A stretch of 64,000 nt of DNA from Pirellulaceae bacterium (lineage in GTDB: Bacteria > Planctomycetota > Planctomycetia > Pirellulales > Pirellulaceae): assembly GCA_026004795.1 (NCBI GenBank), contig BPJV01000001.1, positions 248,001 to 312,000 of the forward strand, given 5' to 3'. This document shows, in pieces, positions 46,248 through 55,467 of the stretch. How positions within the stretch are numbered: the stretch's first letter is position 1; each line of letters begins with the position of its first letter. The position numbers and the translations under genes were made by a program. The notes under the pieces were generated by a model, which saw nothing but the letters and a program-made list of their open reading frames with translations, had not been told where the DNA came from and ran no database searches.

Positions 46248-47486
46248 TCAGGTCGGCGGGGAGGAAAAACACTGATCGGCCAGCCGCTGGCCTCGAGCCC
46301 AGCGGCGACCAGTCCGCTCGGCATGCCGACTCATGCTCTCGGAGCGACCGGCACACGTGCTGCGGCCGAAGTAGCGACCAAAGTTCCACACCACGTCGCA
46401 CCACAACCCAGCGTCTATCCCCAGCTTCGCCAACACCCCCTGCACACCAGCAGGCGGCTTGCCAGACGCTCCCCCGCTGTTGACCGCCGACTCGGCTGAC
46501 TTGGTCGAATCGGCCGACTGGCCGCCATGGCCACTGAGCGGGCTCTTCTGCGCGGCAACCCACTCCAGCAGCTTACGGTACTCCTCCCAGGAGAGCATCA
46601 AAAACCCCTTGTCGCTGGCTCGCACACCGCCACGGTGCACTTGCGGGTCGGCCGCCGAAATGCTCGCATCGGCCGACAACGGCGCTAACCAACCGTCGCG
46701 GGCAATACGCTGGCCGGTCGGATTGCGTCGCTGACGCTGCTTCCTCTGCTTGATCTGCGCCGAGGTGTGCGTGCGGAGAATCTCCCCCGCCTGCTCGGTA
46801 GGGATCGATCGGATCGGATAAGCGGCCGAGGCTATCGTCTGGCCCTGCTGCGCTTGGATCCGATCGTAGGCCGAAGTGAAGGGGGCCTGGGAGGGCTGGC
46901 TGGCCATGGCAGCACGCACAGGGTTGAGGTCCACGTACATCGCGCAGGCCAATAGACCGGCTTCGTCGGTCAGCCGCTGCGCCTTGAATCGCCCCTCCCA
47001 AAATCGTCCGGTGACGTTGTCCTGGCGATTGGCCATGCGGGCGATCGGCTCGCACAGGGCACGCATCAGCCAGGAGATGTCCGACAGTCGCCGACGCACG
47101 ATGTCCAGCCGCTGTGGATCGGCCAGCAGGGCCGCCACGTCGCTGTCGGTCGGCTCTCCCAGATGCTCTTCCAAGCGGTGCCCGGGGAACAGCCGTAGCC
47201 ACCGGATGGCCACCTCCCGGTCGCTCCACCGAGCGACGACGTCGGGGCGGGTGCGGAGGATGACGTGCAAGTGGTTGGACATGATGGCATAGGTGAGTAC
47301 GTCGATGCCGAAGACCGAGGCGAGGGCCTCGAGGCGGCGTCGGATCCACTCGCGGCGGTAGCTGTAGTCTTGGCCGGAGAGGGGATCGACCCCAGCGAGA
47401 AAGGCACGGCGGACACAGCGTTGGACGCAGTGGACGATGGCGATTTCGCCGGGAGTCCACTGTTCGGCACGTTTGGGTCTTCCCAT
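46248..47486 (-). CDS. Y1-family transposase (REP-associated tyrosine transposase type)
   Basis: A 412-residue HUH/Y1 nuclease from ATG 47486 (CAGGAG upstream). Motifs: the metal-binding HUH pair in YAIMSNHLHVILRTR, a basic GRFWEGRFKAQRL, and the candidate catalytic Tyr in LLACAMYVDLNPVRA, as in planctomycete TnpA_REP proteins. The C-terminal 150 residues are low-complexity and basic. IS200/IS605-type enzymes use a single Tyr and single-stranded DNA, and RAYTs are usually single-copy and linked to REP sequences rather than moving as full ISs. REP-like units lie downstream, and a 12-base inverted match (GGTGGGTGGCAC) lies about 190 bases upstream, consistent with that. It may have regulatory or repeat-spreading roles. 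Confidence 0.82.
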   Translation of the reverse strand: MGRPKRAEQWTPGEIAIVHCVQRCVRRAFLAGVDPLSGQDYSYRREWIRRRLEALASVFGIDVLTYAIMSNHLHVILRTRPDVVARWSDREVAIRWLRLFPGHRLEEHLGEPTDSDVAALLADPQRLDIVRRRLSDISWLMRALCEPIARMANRQDNVTGRFWEGRFKAQRLTDEAGLLACAMYVDLNPVRAAMASQPSQAPFTSAYDRIQAQQGQTIASAAYPIRSIPTEQAGEILRTHTSAQIKQRKQRQRRNPTGQRIARDGWLAPLSADASISAADPQVHRGGVRASDKGFLMLSWEEYRKLLEWVAAQKSPLSGHGGQSADSTKSAESAVNSGGASGKPPAGVQGVLAKLGIDAGLWCDVVWNFGRYFGRSTCAGRSESMSRHAERTGRRWARGQRLADQCFSSPPT

Positions 47487-47671
47487 GGGGGCAACTCCTG
47501 GGGGAGGAGACGAAACAGGGCAGCAAATACCGTTGGCTGGCTTTCCCGCCACGGCAGGGCACCTCGACCGACGCAGGGCCACCAGGCCAATGGGCACAAG
47601 GCACCCCGCCCAAGCGGCGGCAAGCGGGCAGACACCATTAGAGCAGATCGGCCGACAGATGGCAAGAGAAA

Positions 47672-47683
47672 GGTGGGTGGCAC
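47672..47683 (-). repeat. Inverted copy of the GTGCCACCCACC motif upstream of the transposase
   Basis: GGTGGGTGGCAC is the reverse complement of GTGCCACCCACC at 45361-45372. The pair would bracket the transposase gene and the gene-poor stretch as a unit of about 2.3 kb. No target duplication was found. Confidence 0.4.
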
Positions 47684-47733
47684 CAAATAAAGAGCGTTGG
47701 ATCAGACCGATAAGAGAGGTCGACAGGGGGACT

Positions 47734-49191
47734 TCAAGTGGCCTCTTGAGCCTCCTGATCCGCTTGACGGTACTTGTCGAGCTTGCGATAGAGAGTGCGG
47801 GCACCGATTTGGAGGATACGCGCTGCTTCCTCGCGATTGCCTCCGGTCAGTTTTAGCGTTTCCTCAATCGCCCATCGCTCGATATCTTCCATACTCTTAC
47901 CGATAAGTGCCCCCCGCGCCGCTTCCGTCGCATCAGGTGTCGTCACGGCCGGCATCGAGTCGTCGTCCGGTCGACTCAACTCGGGAGGCAGATCGTCAAC
48001 ATCTAGCCGACCATCGGTGTCGAGCACCACCATGGTCTCCACGAAATTCCGCAACTGACGAATATTGCCAGGCCAATCGTAATTGTAGAAACGTTGCGTC
48101 ACCGCCGGAGAAAAGCCGCTAGCCAGCTTACCATGACGCTTGACAAACAACTTCCGAAAGTGGTCCATCAACGGGACGATGTCCTCACGACGTTCCCGCA
48201 ACGGGGGCAGATGCACGGTGACGATATTCAGTCGGTAATACAAGTCGTTGCGAAAAGTCCCTTCCTCGACCATCTTCTCTAGCGGTCGGTTGGTAGCACT
48301 CAACAGCCGGACATTGATCTTGATTGGCTTGTTGTCTCCGACGCGAGTAATACGGTGTTCTTCCAAAACGCGCAGCAGCTTAATCTGCGTGTTGATCGGC
48401 ATGTCCCCTACCTCATCGAGGAACAGTGTTCCTCCGTCGGCATATTCAAACGCTCCCACGCGGTCGCCAATCGCATCGGTAAATGCTCCTTTGACGTGAC
48501 CAAACAATTCGCTTTCGACCAATGTCTCGGAAACAGCCCGTACATTCAGTGCCTTCATCCGTTTGTTTTTTCGCGGGCTGTTCTGGTGGATGGCTTGAGC
48601 GATCAGCTCCTTGCCGGTGCCGCTTTCGCCAGTGATGAGTACGGTCGCATCAGTGGGAGCAATGCGCTTGATGCGGTCGATCACTTCGCGCATCTTGGGG
48701 CTGGCATAAATAATACCTTCAAACCCAAATTGCTCATCGAGGCGTTGCCGCAATTCGGTATTTGTTTGCCGCAACTGAACCGCCTCGATGGCCTTGGCCG
48801 TCACGGCTCGCAGACGGTTCGGCGTGATCGGCTTTTCGAGGAAGTTGAAGGCGCCCAATTGCATGGCCTCAACCGCCTTGGGAACCGTGGCATGCCCGGT
48901 AACCAAGACTACCTCACAATCGGGTAATACCTTTTTGGCACGCTGCAACACGTCCATCCCATCCTTGTCGTTCATCACCAGGTCGGTGATGATGACGTGG
49001 TAGGTGTTGCGATCGATCATTTGAATACCTTCAGCACCGCTGGTGGCGACCGAACAGCGGTAGCCGACGCGTTCCAAGCTCTCGGTCATCGCTCGCGCGT
49101 GGGCGCGGTCATTGTCCACCACCAATACGGAGTACTGCGTCGGATCGATCAGTGGATTGTCGTTTTCGTTCGTTGCGATCTCGTTTGCCAT
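47734..49191 (-). CDS. Sigma-54-dependent response regulator (NtrC family) with GAFTDA loop
   Basis: A 485-residue activator: receiver (YSVLVVDNDRAHARA, phospho-Asp in VIITDLVMNDKDG, Lys in FLEKPITP), AAA+ domain with Walker A GESGTGKELIAQA, Walker B GGTLFLDEVGDMP and FRNDLYYRLNIV, then a Fis HTH (GGNREEAARILQIGARTLYRK). The loop that touches sigma-54 reads GAFTDA, with Asp where most NtrC proteins have Gly (GAFTGA); this variant occurs in some natural activators. No kinase is adjacent. The promoter targets are unknown. Confidence 0.92.
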   Translation of the reverse strand: MANEIATNENDNPLIDPTQYSVLVVDNDRAHARAMTESLERVGYRCSVATSGAEGIQMIDRNTYHVIITDLVMNDKDGMDVLQRAKKVLPDCEVVLVTGHATVPKAVEAMQLGAFNFLEKPITPNRLRAVTAKAIEAVQLRQTNTELRQRLDEQFGFEGIIYASPKMREVIDRIKRIAPTDATVLITGESGTGKELIAQAIHQNSPRKNKRMKALNVRAVSETLVESELFGHVKGAFTDAIGDRVGAFEYADGGTLFLDEVGDMPINTQIKLLRVLEEHRITRVGDNKPIKINVRLLSATNRPLEKMVEEGTFRNDLYYRLNIVTVHLPPLRERREDIVPLMDHFRKLFVKRHGKLASGFSPAVTQRFYNYDWPGNIRQLRNFVETMVVLDTDGRLDVDDLPPELSRPDDDSMPAVTTPDATEAARGALIGKSMEDIERWAIEETLKLTGGNREEAARILQIGARTLYRKLDKYRQADQEAQEAT

Positions 49192-49416
49192 ACTGCCCTA
49201 GCCATCGGTAGGCGGTAACCAACGTATTCCTAATTCCTGATGCGCTGCAGGGGATACCGGTAACGGCATCCGGTTGAATCCTCTCGGATGGTCACACTGG
49301 TTTGGCCGGTGGTTCTTGTCGGCCGGTGGTGTTTATCTTAACGTTGATGGACAATGAATCGAGACGCCGCAGCGCGATATACTGAACAGAGTTTCCGATA
49401 GGTTGGTGAGGGGTAC

Positions 49417-49854
49417 ATGAGCGTGGTATGCCGAGGGGTTCGCGGGGCGACAACGGTTGAAGAGAATTCGCGGGAGGCGATTCTCAAGGCCACGCGGCAG
49501 ATGTTGGCTTTGATGATTCGTCGCAACGACATCTCTCCGCGGGATGTGGCTAGTGCGATGTTTACCGTGACCCGCGACTTGGATGCAGAATTCCCGGCGC
49601 TAGCGGCTCGTCAACTGGGATGGCTGGAAGTGCCGTTGTTGTGCGGCTACGAAATCGAAGTCCCTGGCTCGTTGCCAATGTGTATTCGTGTCTTGGTGTT
49701 GTGGAACACGGACAAGACGCAGGAGGAAATTCACCACGTCTACATCCACAAAGCGGCGGCTCTGCGACCGGACTTGTCCAAGCTTCCGCCGGTCGACTGG
49801 GACGAACTGGAAGGTTGGATAGCCGCTCATCTGACTGGTGCCGAAAGCAATTGA
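49417..49854 (+). CDS. aroH: Chorismate mutase AroH
   Basis: A 145-residue monofunctional chorismate mutase of the AroH (trimeric, Bacillus subtilis) type, which converts chorismate to prephenate for Phe and Tyr synthesis. Motifs: [51 protein letters not shown] and [21 protein letters not shown], with the active-site Arg of RGVRGA and the RV(L)VLWNTD segment. It is larger than the 127-residue enzyme because of its C-terminal extension ([12 protein letters not shown]). ATG 49417 follows GTGAGGGG. The next frame may start at a TTG overlapping its stop. Confidence 0.93.
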   Translation: MSVVCRGVRGATTVEENSREAILKATRQMLALMIRRNDISPRDVASAMFTVTRDLDAEFPALAARQLGWLEVPLLCGYEIEVPGSLPMCIRVLVLWNTDKTQEEIHHVYIHKAAALRPDLSKLPPVDWDELEGWIAAHLTGAESN

Positions 49855-49892
49855 AATCTTACCGCACCCGGTGGCGTCACGAGGCACTGGTC

Positions 49893-50813
49893 ATGGAATT
49901 GAGCTGGCGAATATGTCGGGCGACCAGTGCATGGCATTGGGCGATCAGTGTGGCGCGAGGGCGGGTGGCCAACCGGCAGGCGGCGGATCCTGCGGTCGCT
50001 GAACTGCTCTCCAGGCTGGAGTTGCTGGTCGTTCCGCTTGGTGTCACCGCCGATCGATGGTGGCAACATGTCCTATCGCTTGCTTCGCAAAGCAAGTCGC
50101 CTGACGACCTGGTCCACCGTCTATTGACCAGTTTAACGCGCCCCGAAGACCGGACGCCGACCTTGGAGGTTCAACTGCTGGATGGCATCCAGCGAGTGGA
50201 AGCAGCCTTCGCCCGCACCTTCCCACGATTCGATCAAGAGATGCCCATGCGGATCGCTCCTCTCCAGGCGCAGTGGGAAACCTTCGGCCCTGGTTTAGTT
50301 CGTCAGCTCGTCCATCGAGTGGGGGCGGATGTGTTGGCCGAGTGTGCGGAATTGCTACTCGTCCCCCCGGTTGTCGGTGGTGCCGGGACCGCGCACTGGA
50401 GGAGTAACCGCGTGCACTTCGAGGCTGTATTGACGAATCCTCATCCCGAGCTTCCTGAAGTCGTCCGTCTGGTGTGGTTACTGGCACAACTGGATCTCGA
50501 TCGACCGGTTTTTCGCGAAGCTAACTCGGGTGACCGACTACCGGATCTGGGGGCCTTGGCGATGATACCGCCGGTGATAGAAAGCGCGGCAGAGTTGGGG
50601 CTGTGCGAGCGGGGGCCGGAGACGATCGGCGACGCCTTGCGCTATTGGGACTTACCTCAACGCCATCAACCAGAGATGCCTGACGTCTTGCGAAGCTGGT
50701 GGGAAACCTTCACGAATTTCCGCCCTTCGTGGGCCATCGGCTTGGTCGCCCTGGAGCGAATGCTCAGCGGAGTTCGCCCGGACGCGGCAAGTGATATCGG
50801 CGACTTCCTTTGA
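49893..50813 (+). CDS. Unknown protein downstream of aroH
   Basis: 306 residues from ATG 49893. An in-frame TTG at 49851 overlaps the aroH stop by three bases and would add 14 codons ([18 protein letters not shown]), so coupling is possible. The protein is soluble and mostly helical: ELLSRLELLVVPLGVTADRWW, LSLASQSKSPDDLVHRLLTSL, QWETFGPGLVRQLVHRVGADVL, HPELPEVVRLVWLLAQLDLD, and a Trp-rich C terminus. PGL-like and Leu-rich helices suggest a fold without obvious catalysis. No family is recognised. The gene is followed by the convergent DUF1501 gene. Confidence 0.6.
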   Translation: MELSWRICRATSAWHWAISVARGRVANRQAADPAVAELLSRLELLVVPLGVTADRWWQHVLSLASQSKSPDDLVHRLLTSLTRPEDRTPTLEVQLLDGIQRVEAAFARTFPRFDQEMPMRIAPLQAQWETFGPGLVRQLVHRVGADVLAECAELLLVPPVVGGAGTAHWRSNRVHFEAVLTNPHPELPEVVRLVWLLAQLDLDRPVFREANSGDRLPDLGALAMIPPVIESAAELGLCERGPETIGDALRYWDLPQRHQPEMPDVLRSWWETFTNFRPSWAIGLVALERMLSGVRPDAASDIGDFL

Positions 50814-50835
50814 AACACAGCCACCGAATAAGCGG

Positions 50836-52290
50836 CTAGCTGAGGATCTCATGCACGACGCGTGCCGGCTTGACGCCGGTCAGTTTCTGATTCAGCCCTT
50901 GGAACGGATAGGTCAAACGTTGATGGTCGATGCCCAACAAGTGCTGTAGGGTGGCGTGGAAGTCACGCAATTGCACTGGGTTTTCAGCCGGCAAGTACCC
51001 CATCGGATCCGTTTCACCAAAGGTAAATCCGCGTTTGACCCCTCCGCCAGCGAGCCAAATGGTAAAGGTGTTCGGATTATGGTCGCGGCCAATGAACTTG
51101 CTTTTCACGCCGCCTCGGTTCTCTGCCATCGACGTCCGTCCAAACTCACCGCCCCAAATGACCAGCGTATCTTCCAGCATGCCGCGGCGTTCCAGGTCGC
51201 GCAGCAGCGCGGTCATCGGCCGGTCAATCTGGCGGCACTTGTCGACGAAGCCACCATTGAGCGACTCACTTTGACTCGAGCCGTGCGTGTCCCAACCCCA
51301 GTCGAACAACTGGATGTAACGGACGCCCCGCTCGGCCAGTCGGCGAGCGAGTAGGCAATTGTTGGCAAAGGAGACCGCCCCTGGCTTGGTACCGTATTCC
51401 TCGTGAATGTGAGCTGGTTCCTGAGATATGTCCATCGCTTCGGGGACGGCCGTTTGCATGCGGAACGCCATTTCATATTGGGATATGCGAGTGAGCGTTT
51501 CCGGGTCCCCGATTTCCTCGTAGATGCGACGGTTCAAATCGTCCAACGCGCGCAAGGCAGCGCGCCGCTGATCTCGTGTCACTCCGGCCGGATTGGAGAC
51601 ATTGAGGATGGGGTCTCCCTTAGAGCGGCATTGCACGCCTTGGTAGACCGAGGGAAGAAAACCGCTGCTCCACAGAGCATTGCCCACGCGGGGCGGTCGC
51701 CCTCCGGATAACAACACAATGAAACCGGGGAGGTCTTCGTTTTCGGTCCCCAATCCCCACGTTACCCAAGAACCGATCGAAGGATAACCAACCCGAGGTT
51801 GGCCGCAGTGAACCATCAACTGCGCAGGACCGTGGTTGAACTGGTCGGTCTGCATCGTTTTGATGAAGCACACCTTGTCAGCCATTTCCGTGAAGTGCGG
51901 CAGGCGGTCCGAGATCCACGCACCACTGGCGCCGTATTGTTTGAATGGATACTGTGGTCCCAGCATCTGAGGCACACCTTGGATGAAGGCGAACCGCTGG
52001 CCTTCCAAATAGGATTGGGGGCAGTCGCGACCATCGAACCGAGCCAATTCTGGTTTATAGTCGAATAACTCCAGTTGGCTCGGCGCACCAATCATGTGCA
52101 AAAAAATTACTCGTCTTACCTTCGCCCGAGTGGGATCCACCGCTGGCTGGGCCTTGATGTCCGCAACACTGTGTCCGGCAAGCTGTTGACCCAACCACAG
52201 GGCCCCCAGCCCCGTGGTGCACTTTTGCAAGAAATGGCGACGGGTTTGCCATTGCAGGTGGTGGAAGTAGAGTTCATTCATCACTCGCAT
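50836..52290 (-). CDS. DUF1501 family protein, Tat-exported
   Basis: A 484-residue planctomycete DUF1501 protein (sulfatase/alkaline-phosphatase-like fold). A Tat-type leader begins QTRRHFLQKCTTGLGALWLG. Motifs: IFLHMIGAPSQLELFDYKP, QTDQFNHGPAQLMVHCGQPR, SIGSWVTWGLG, and the C-terminal FDWGWDTHG, VIWGGEFGRTSM and GRDHNPN metal-binding His/Asp pieces. These proteins occur beside PSD1/DUF1549-DUF1553 genes, as here (59 bases downstream of that gene), and the pair is inferred to work together in the periplasm. The reaction is not known. The start is ATG 52290 or 52281. Confidence 0.88.
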   Translation of the reverse strand: MRVMNELYFHHLQWQTRRHFLQKCTTGLGALWLGQQLAGHSVADIKAQPAVDPTRAKVRRVIFLHMIGAPSQLELFDYKPELARFDGRDCPQSYLEGQRFAFIQGVPQMLGPQYPFKQYGASGAWISDRLPHFTEMADKVCFIKTMQTDQFNHGPAQLMVHCGQPRVGYPSIGSWVTWGLGTENEDLPGFIVLLSGGRPPRVGNALWSSGFLPSVYQGVQCRSKGDPILNVSNPAGVTRDQRRAALRALDDLNRRIYEEIGDPETLTRISQYEMAFRMQTAVPEAMDISQEPAHIHEEYGTKPGAVSFANNCLLARRLAERGVRYIQLFDWGWDTHGSSQSESLNGGFVDKCRQIDRPMTALLRDLERRGMLEDTLVIWGGEFGRTSMAENRGGVKSKFIGRDHNPNTFTIWLAGGGVKRGFTFGETDPMGYLPAENPVQLRDFHATLQHLLGIDHQRLTYPFQGLNQKLTGVKPARVVHEILS

Positions 52291-52349
52291 GATCGATACT
52301 CAAACGCCAGGGTAATAGAATTGAATGGTGAACCAGGCAAGCGCTTTCC

Positions 52350-55316
52350 TTACCGCGTCAAGACTTCATCTAAGTTCAACAAGACGGAAGCGACGATAAC
52401 CAGTTGCGGATCGGGGCGTGCCATCGATTCGCCGATGGCGTTGTCGGCGCGCAGCCTCTCTTCCGACGACAGCTCCGTAGTCCCTCCGCCGACTTCAGCG
52501 TATAACTGCTCCAACCGATCGAGCTCAGCCGTCGTCGCCATGCGGCAGGTAGCCAGAAGAAATCCGTACTCCAGGCGGTCCCGAAGAGACGCAGCGTGCT
52601 GCTGCATGCGCCGCGCCAAGCCTTCGGCCGCCTCGACAAAAGTGGCATCGTTGAGCGTCATCAGTGCTTGGATGGGAGTGTTCGAGGGAAGACGGCGCGA
52701 AGTGCAGAATTCACGCGTGGGGGCATCGAAAGCTGCCATGACGGGATAGGGGATCGTCCGCTTGGTGTACGTGTAGATCGTGCGGCGGTAACGCCCCGCC
52801 GAGTCTTTCCCTGGCGTTTCCCATTTGTCCCCTCCCTGAAATGGCTGCCACACGCCTTCGGGCAACGGCGGATACGCCGGCGGACCAAACTGCTCGTCCG
52901 ACAAAATCCCGCCGATGGCCAACGCCTGATCCCGGATAATCTCCGCCGGCAACCGATGCCGCACCCCTCTTGATAACAAACGGTTGCGCGGATCTGCGGC
53001 GAGCTTTTCGGGTGTCACTCGCGGGTTCTGCCGATACGTTGAGCTAAGTACCATCTCGCGAATGAGACCTTTCATGCTCCAGCCCATCGTTGTCTGGAAC
53101 CTGGCGGCCAAATCGTCCAGCAACAACGGATGCGATGGCGGATCGCCCGATGAGCCGAAATCTTCCTCAGTCTCCACCAGACCGATGGCAAACAACTGCG
53201 CCCAAACTCGATTGACTGCCACGCGTGCCGTCAACGGATTCTCTGGGCTGGCGAGCCAGCGGGCCAAGTCCAAACGGTCCGCAACCGGCCCCCGCGATGG
53301 GAGCGGAGGGAGGAATCGAGGCGTTCCAGGTTCAACCGGTTCGGCCTTCGTCAGAAAATTGCCTCGATCGAACACAAACGAACGACGGCTCAGATGGGCC
53401 GGACGCTCACGCATCACGGGGATATTCACGGAGCGAATGCCCTTCCGCTCCTTCTGCAGTGTGGCGATCTTGTCGGTCAGCTCCCGACGATCGCTCGATG
53501 CAAGCCACTGCTGCCATAACGGATCGGAGGAAACATCGACGCGTCCTCGATGGGCCACCAGAGGAAAAGCCCCAAGCTCCACCCGCTTTTGCGTCAGCGC
53601 CAACCGCAAACGCGAGCCGGGAGGTACCTCCGCCTGTTGCTCCAACACAAAGGCGGCTTTTCTGGGATAGTAAATCCTACTGTAAGGCCCAAAGCCCTCG
53701 GACGACTTGGCATTGAGGCTTTGCTGCGGATCAAGAAGGGGAAGCGGTTCGTCAGCCACCACCCAGGCGATGGGCAGTTCCCTGGACTCGCCTTTCGTGG
53801 GAACCAATTCCAATTTTACATGGGAAAGCACAAAGCCCCACTCCGAATCTCGCACAGCCTGCTCCACGTCTTTCGGCAAGCCGGTAAATCGCACCGCCGC
53901 CAGGGTCGTAACGCCTTCCGGCAAGTGGAATTCCAGGGTGATCGTGGGCTCTTTGGCGACGGTACCTCGCGTCTGGTACTCGGCCACACCGTCGACCGTC
54001 TCCACCACGACACGCGTAGCGTTGCTCGAGGAGGCCGTCATTTCCCGTATCGGTTGCCACAGCGATTCTCTCCTGAGCAATGCATCTTCACACTCCCACA
54101 ACGTCGTCTGCAATTGCTCCAACTGACGATCCAACCGGCGGGCCTTATCGTAATCGCGTCGATTCACGGGGACAGCGACCAAGGGGGCCTCGGAATTGAG
54201 GTCGGAGTCCATGGTGTTGTTGAACAACGCCATGAACTGGTAATACTCCTCATGATCGATCGGGTCGTAAGGATGCGAATGGCACTGAACACAGCCAAAG
54301 GAGAGACCTTGCCAGGCCTGCCATAGCGTATTGACTCGATCGATGACGGCCTCGACGCGGAACTGTTCATCGTCGGTGCCCCCTTCCTCGTTGGTTTGCG
54401 TCAATCGCTGGCACGCCGTGGCCACCAGGTCGTCCATCGTGGCCTCGGGAAGCAGATCACCGGCGATTTGCTTGATGGTGAACTCATCATAGGGCAAGTC
54501 GTCGTTGAGTGCCTGGATGACCCAATCGCGGTACTTCCAAATGGTCCGTCGACCATCCTGGCCTAAGCCCTTGGAGTCAGCATAGCGGACCAGGTCGAGC
54601 CACACGCTTGCCCACCGCTCACCGTAAGCCGGCGAGTCGAGCAGGCGATCGACAGCCGCCGCGTAGGCTGCTTCTCCCGATTCGGCAACCGATGCCAGGA
54701 ACGCCGCCCGCTGCTGCGGGGTGGGAGGTAGGCCGGTGATATCCAGGGAGGCCTTGCGCAACCAGCGCTCGGGAGCCATTTCCTCATTGGGGGCCAGCCC
54801 GGCGTCCTCGAGTCGTTTGAGGATGAAAGCATCGATGGGGGAGCGACACCACTGGGGTTTGCTTACCGTGGGGGGAGCGTGCCGCTGAGGAGCAACAAAC
54901 GACCAATGTTGGCCCCACTGGCCCCCTTGCAGAATCCATTGCCGCAGCACGGCCACCTCCCGCTGAGTCAACGGAGGCCCATGTTCTGGTGGAGGCATTC
55001 GGTATTCGGGGTCATCGGAGGTAACTCGCTCGATGACATAGGAGGCGTCGGGATCGCCGGGCTCGACAATGTAGCTTGCATCGGCGGGGTTTACAAAGCT
55101 CAACCCTCCGGCTTGCTTCACTCCTCCATGGCACGCAACGCAATGGTGGTTGAAAATGGGGCGCACCTGACGGTTGAAATCGATGCGAGCTTCCGGTTCA
55201 GCCCCGAAGATGCCCAGCGGCTGAATGGTCCACAACAGAATGAGTAAGCACAATGGACTGCGGAAGCAGCTAGTTTGAAGCCAGCAAGCAGGTCGACGGG
55301 GTGGTTTCACAAACAT
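52350..55316 (-). CDS. PSCyt1-DUF1549-DUF1553 (PSD1) protein
   Basis: A 988-residue exported protein unique in layout to Planctomycetes and relatives. The start at ATG 55316 gives a signal segment (FRSPLCLLILLWTIQPLGIFG). The PSCyt1 part (FNRQVRPIFNHHCVACHGGV) holds a CxxCH haem-c site; MPPPEHGPPLTQREVAVLRQW follows. DUF1549 (about residues 140-360) shows SPIDAFILKRLEDAGL and VWLDLVRYADSKG. A less conserved region with beta-sandwich character follows, then DUF1553 at the end (NPLTARVAVNRVWAQLFAIGLV, LLDDLAARFQ, TPIQALMTLNDATFVEAAEGLA). It is believed to be a periplasmic redox or hydrolytic protein working with the DUF1501 gene downstream. The reaction is not established. Confidence 0.9.
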   Translation of the reverse strand: MFVKPPRRPACWLQTSCFRSPLCLLILLWTIQPLGIFGAEPEARIDFNRQVRPIFNHHCVACHGGVKQAGGLSFVNPADASYIVEPGDPDASYVIERVTSDDPEYRMPPPEHGPPLTQREVAVLRQWILQGGQWGQHWSFVAPQRHAPPTVSKPQWCRSPIDAFILKRLEDAGLAPNEEMAPERWLRKASLDITGLPPTPQQRAAFLASVAESGEAAYAAAVDRLLDSPAYGERWASVWLDLVRYADSKGLGQDGRRTIWKYRDWVIQALNDDLPYDEFTIKQIAGDLLPEATMDDLVATACQRLTQTNEEGGTDDEQFRVEAVIDRVNTLWQAWQGLSFGCVQCHSHPYDPIDHEEYYQFMALFNNTMDSDLNSEAPLVAVPVNRRDYDKARRLDRQLEQLQTTLWECEDALLRRESLWQPIREMTASSSNATRVVVETVDGVAEYQTRGTVAKEPTITLEFHLPEGVTTLAAVRFTGLPKDVEQAVRDSEWGFVLSHVKLELVPTKGESRELPIAWVVADEPLPLLDPQQSLNAKSSEGFGPYSRIYYPRKAAFVLEQQAEVPPGSRLRLALTQKRVELGAFPLVAHRGRVDVSSDPLWQQWLASSDRRELTDKIATLQKERKGIRSVNIPVMRERPAHLSRRSFVFDRGNFLTKAEPVEPGTPRFLPPLPSRGPVADRLDLARWLASPENPLTARVAVNRVWAQLFAIGLVETEEDFGSSGDPPSHPLLLDDLAARFQTTMGWSMKGLIREMVLSSTYRQNPRVTPEKLAADPRNRLLSRGVRHRLPAEIIRDQALAIGGILSDEQFGPPAYPPLPEGVWQPFQGGDKWETPGKDSAGRYRRTIYTYTKRTIPYPVMAAFDAPTREFCTSRRLPSNTPIQALMTLNDATFVEAAEGLARRMQQHAASLRDRLEYGFLLATCRMATTAELDRLEQLYAEVGGGTTELSSEERLRADNAIGESMARPDPQLVIVASVLLNLDEVLTR

Positions 55317-55467
55317 CTTCGGCCGGAGGTCTTGATAGCATGAAGCAGGATAATTTGCCGCCTTAATTTGCCGCCTATCGGGGAAAAACGGTGGGCAAGC
55401 AGAACGGGGGTGGACCGGATCCAAAAAACGGGGATCACCGTGGCAGCCATCCACATTATAGTCATCC

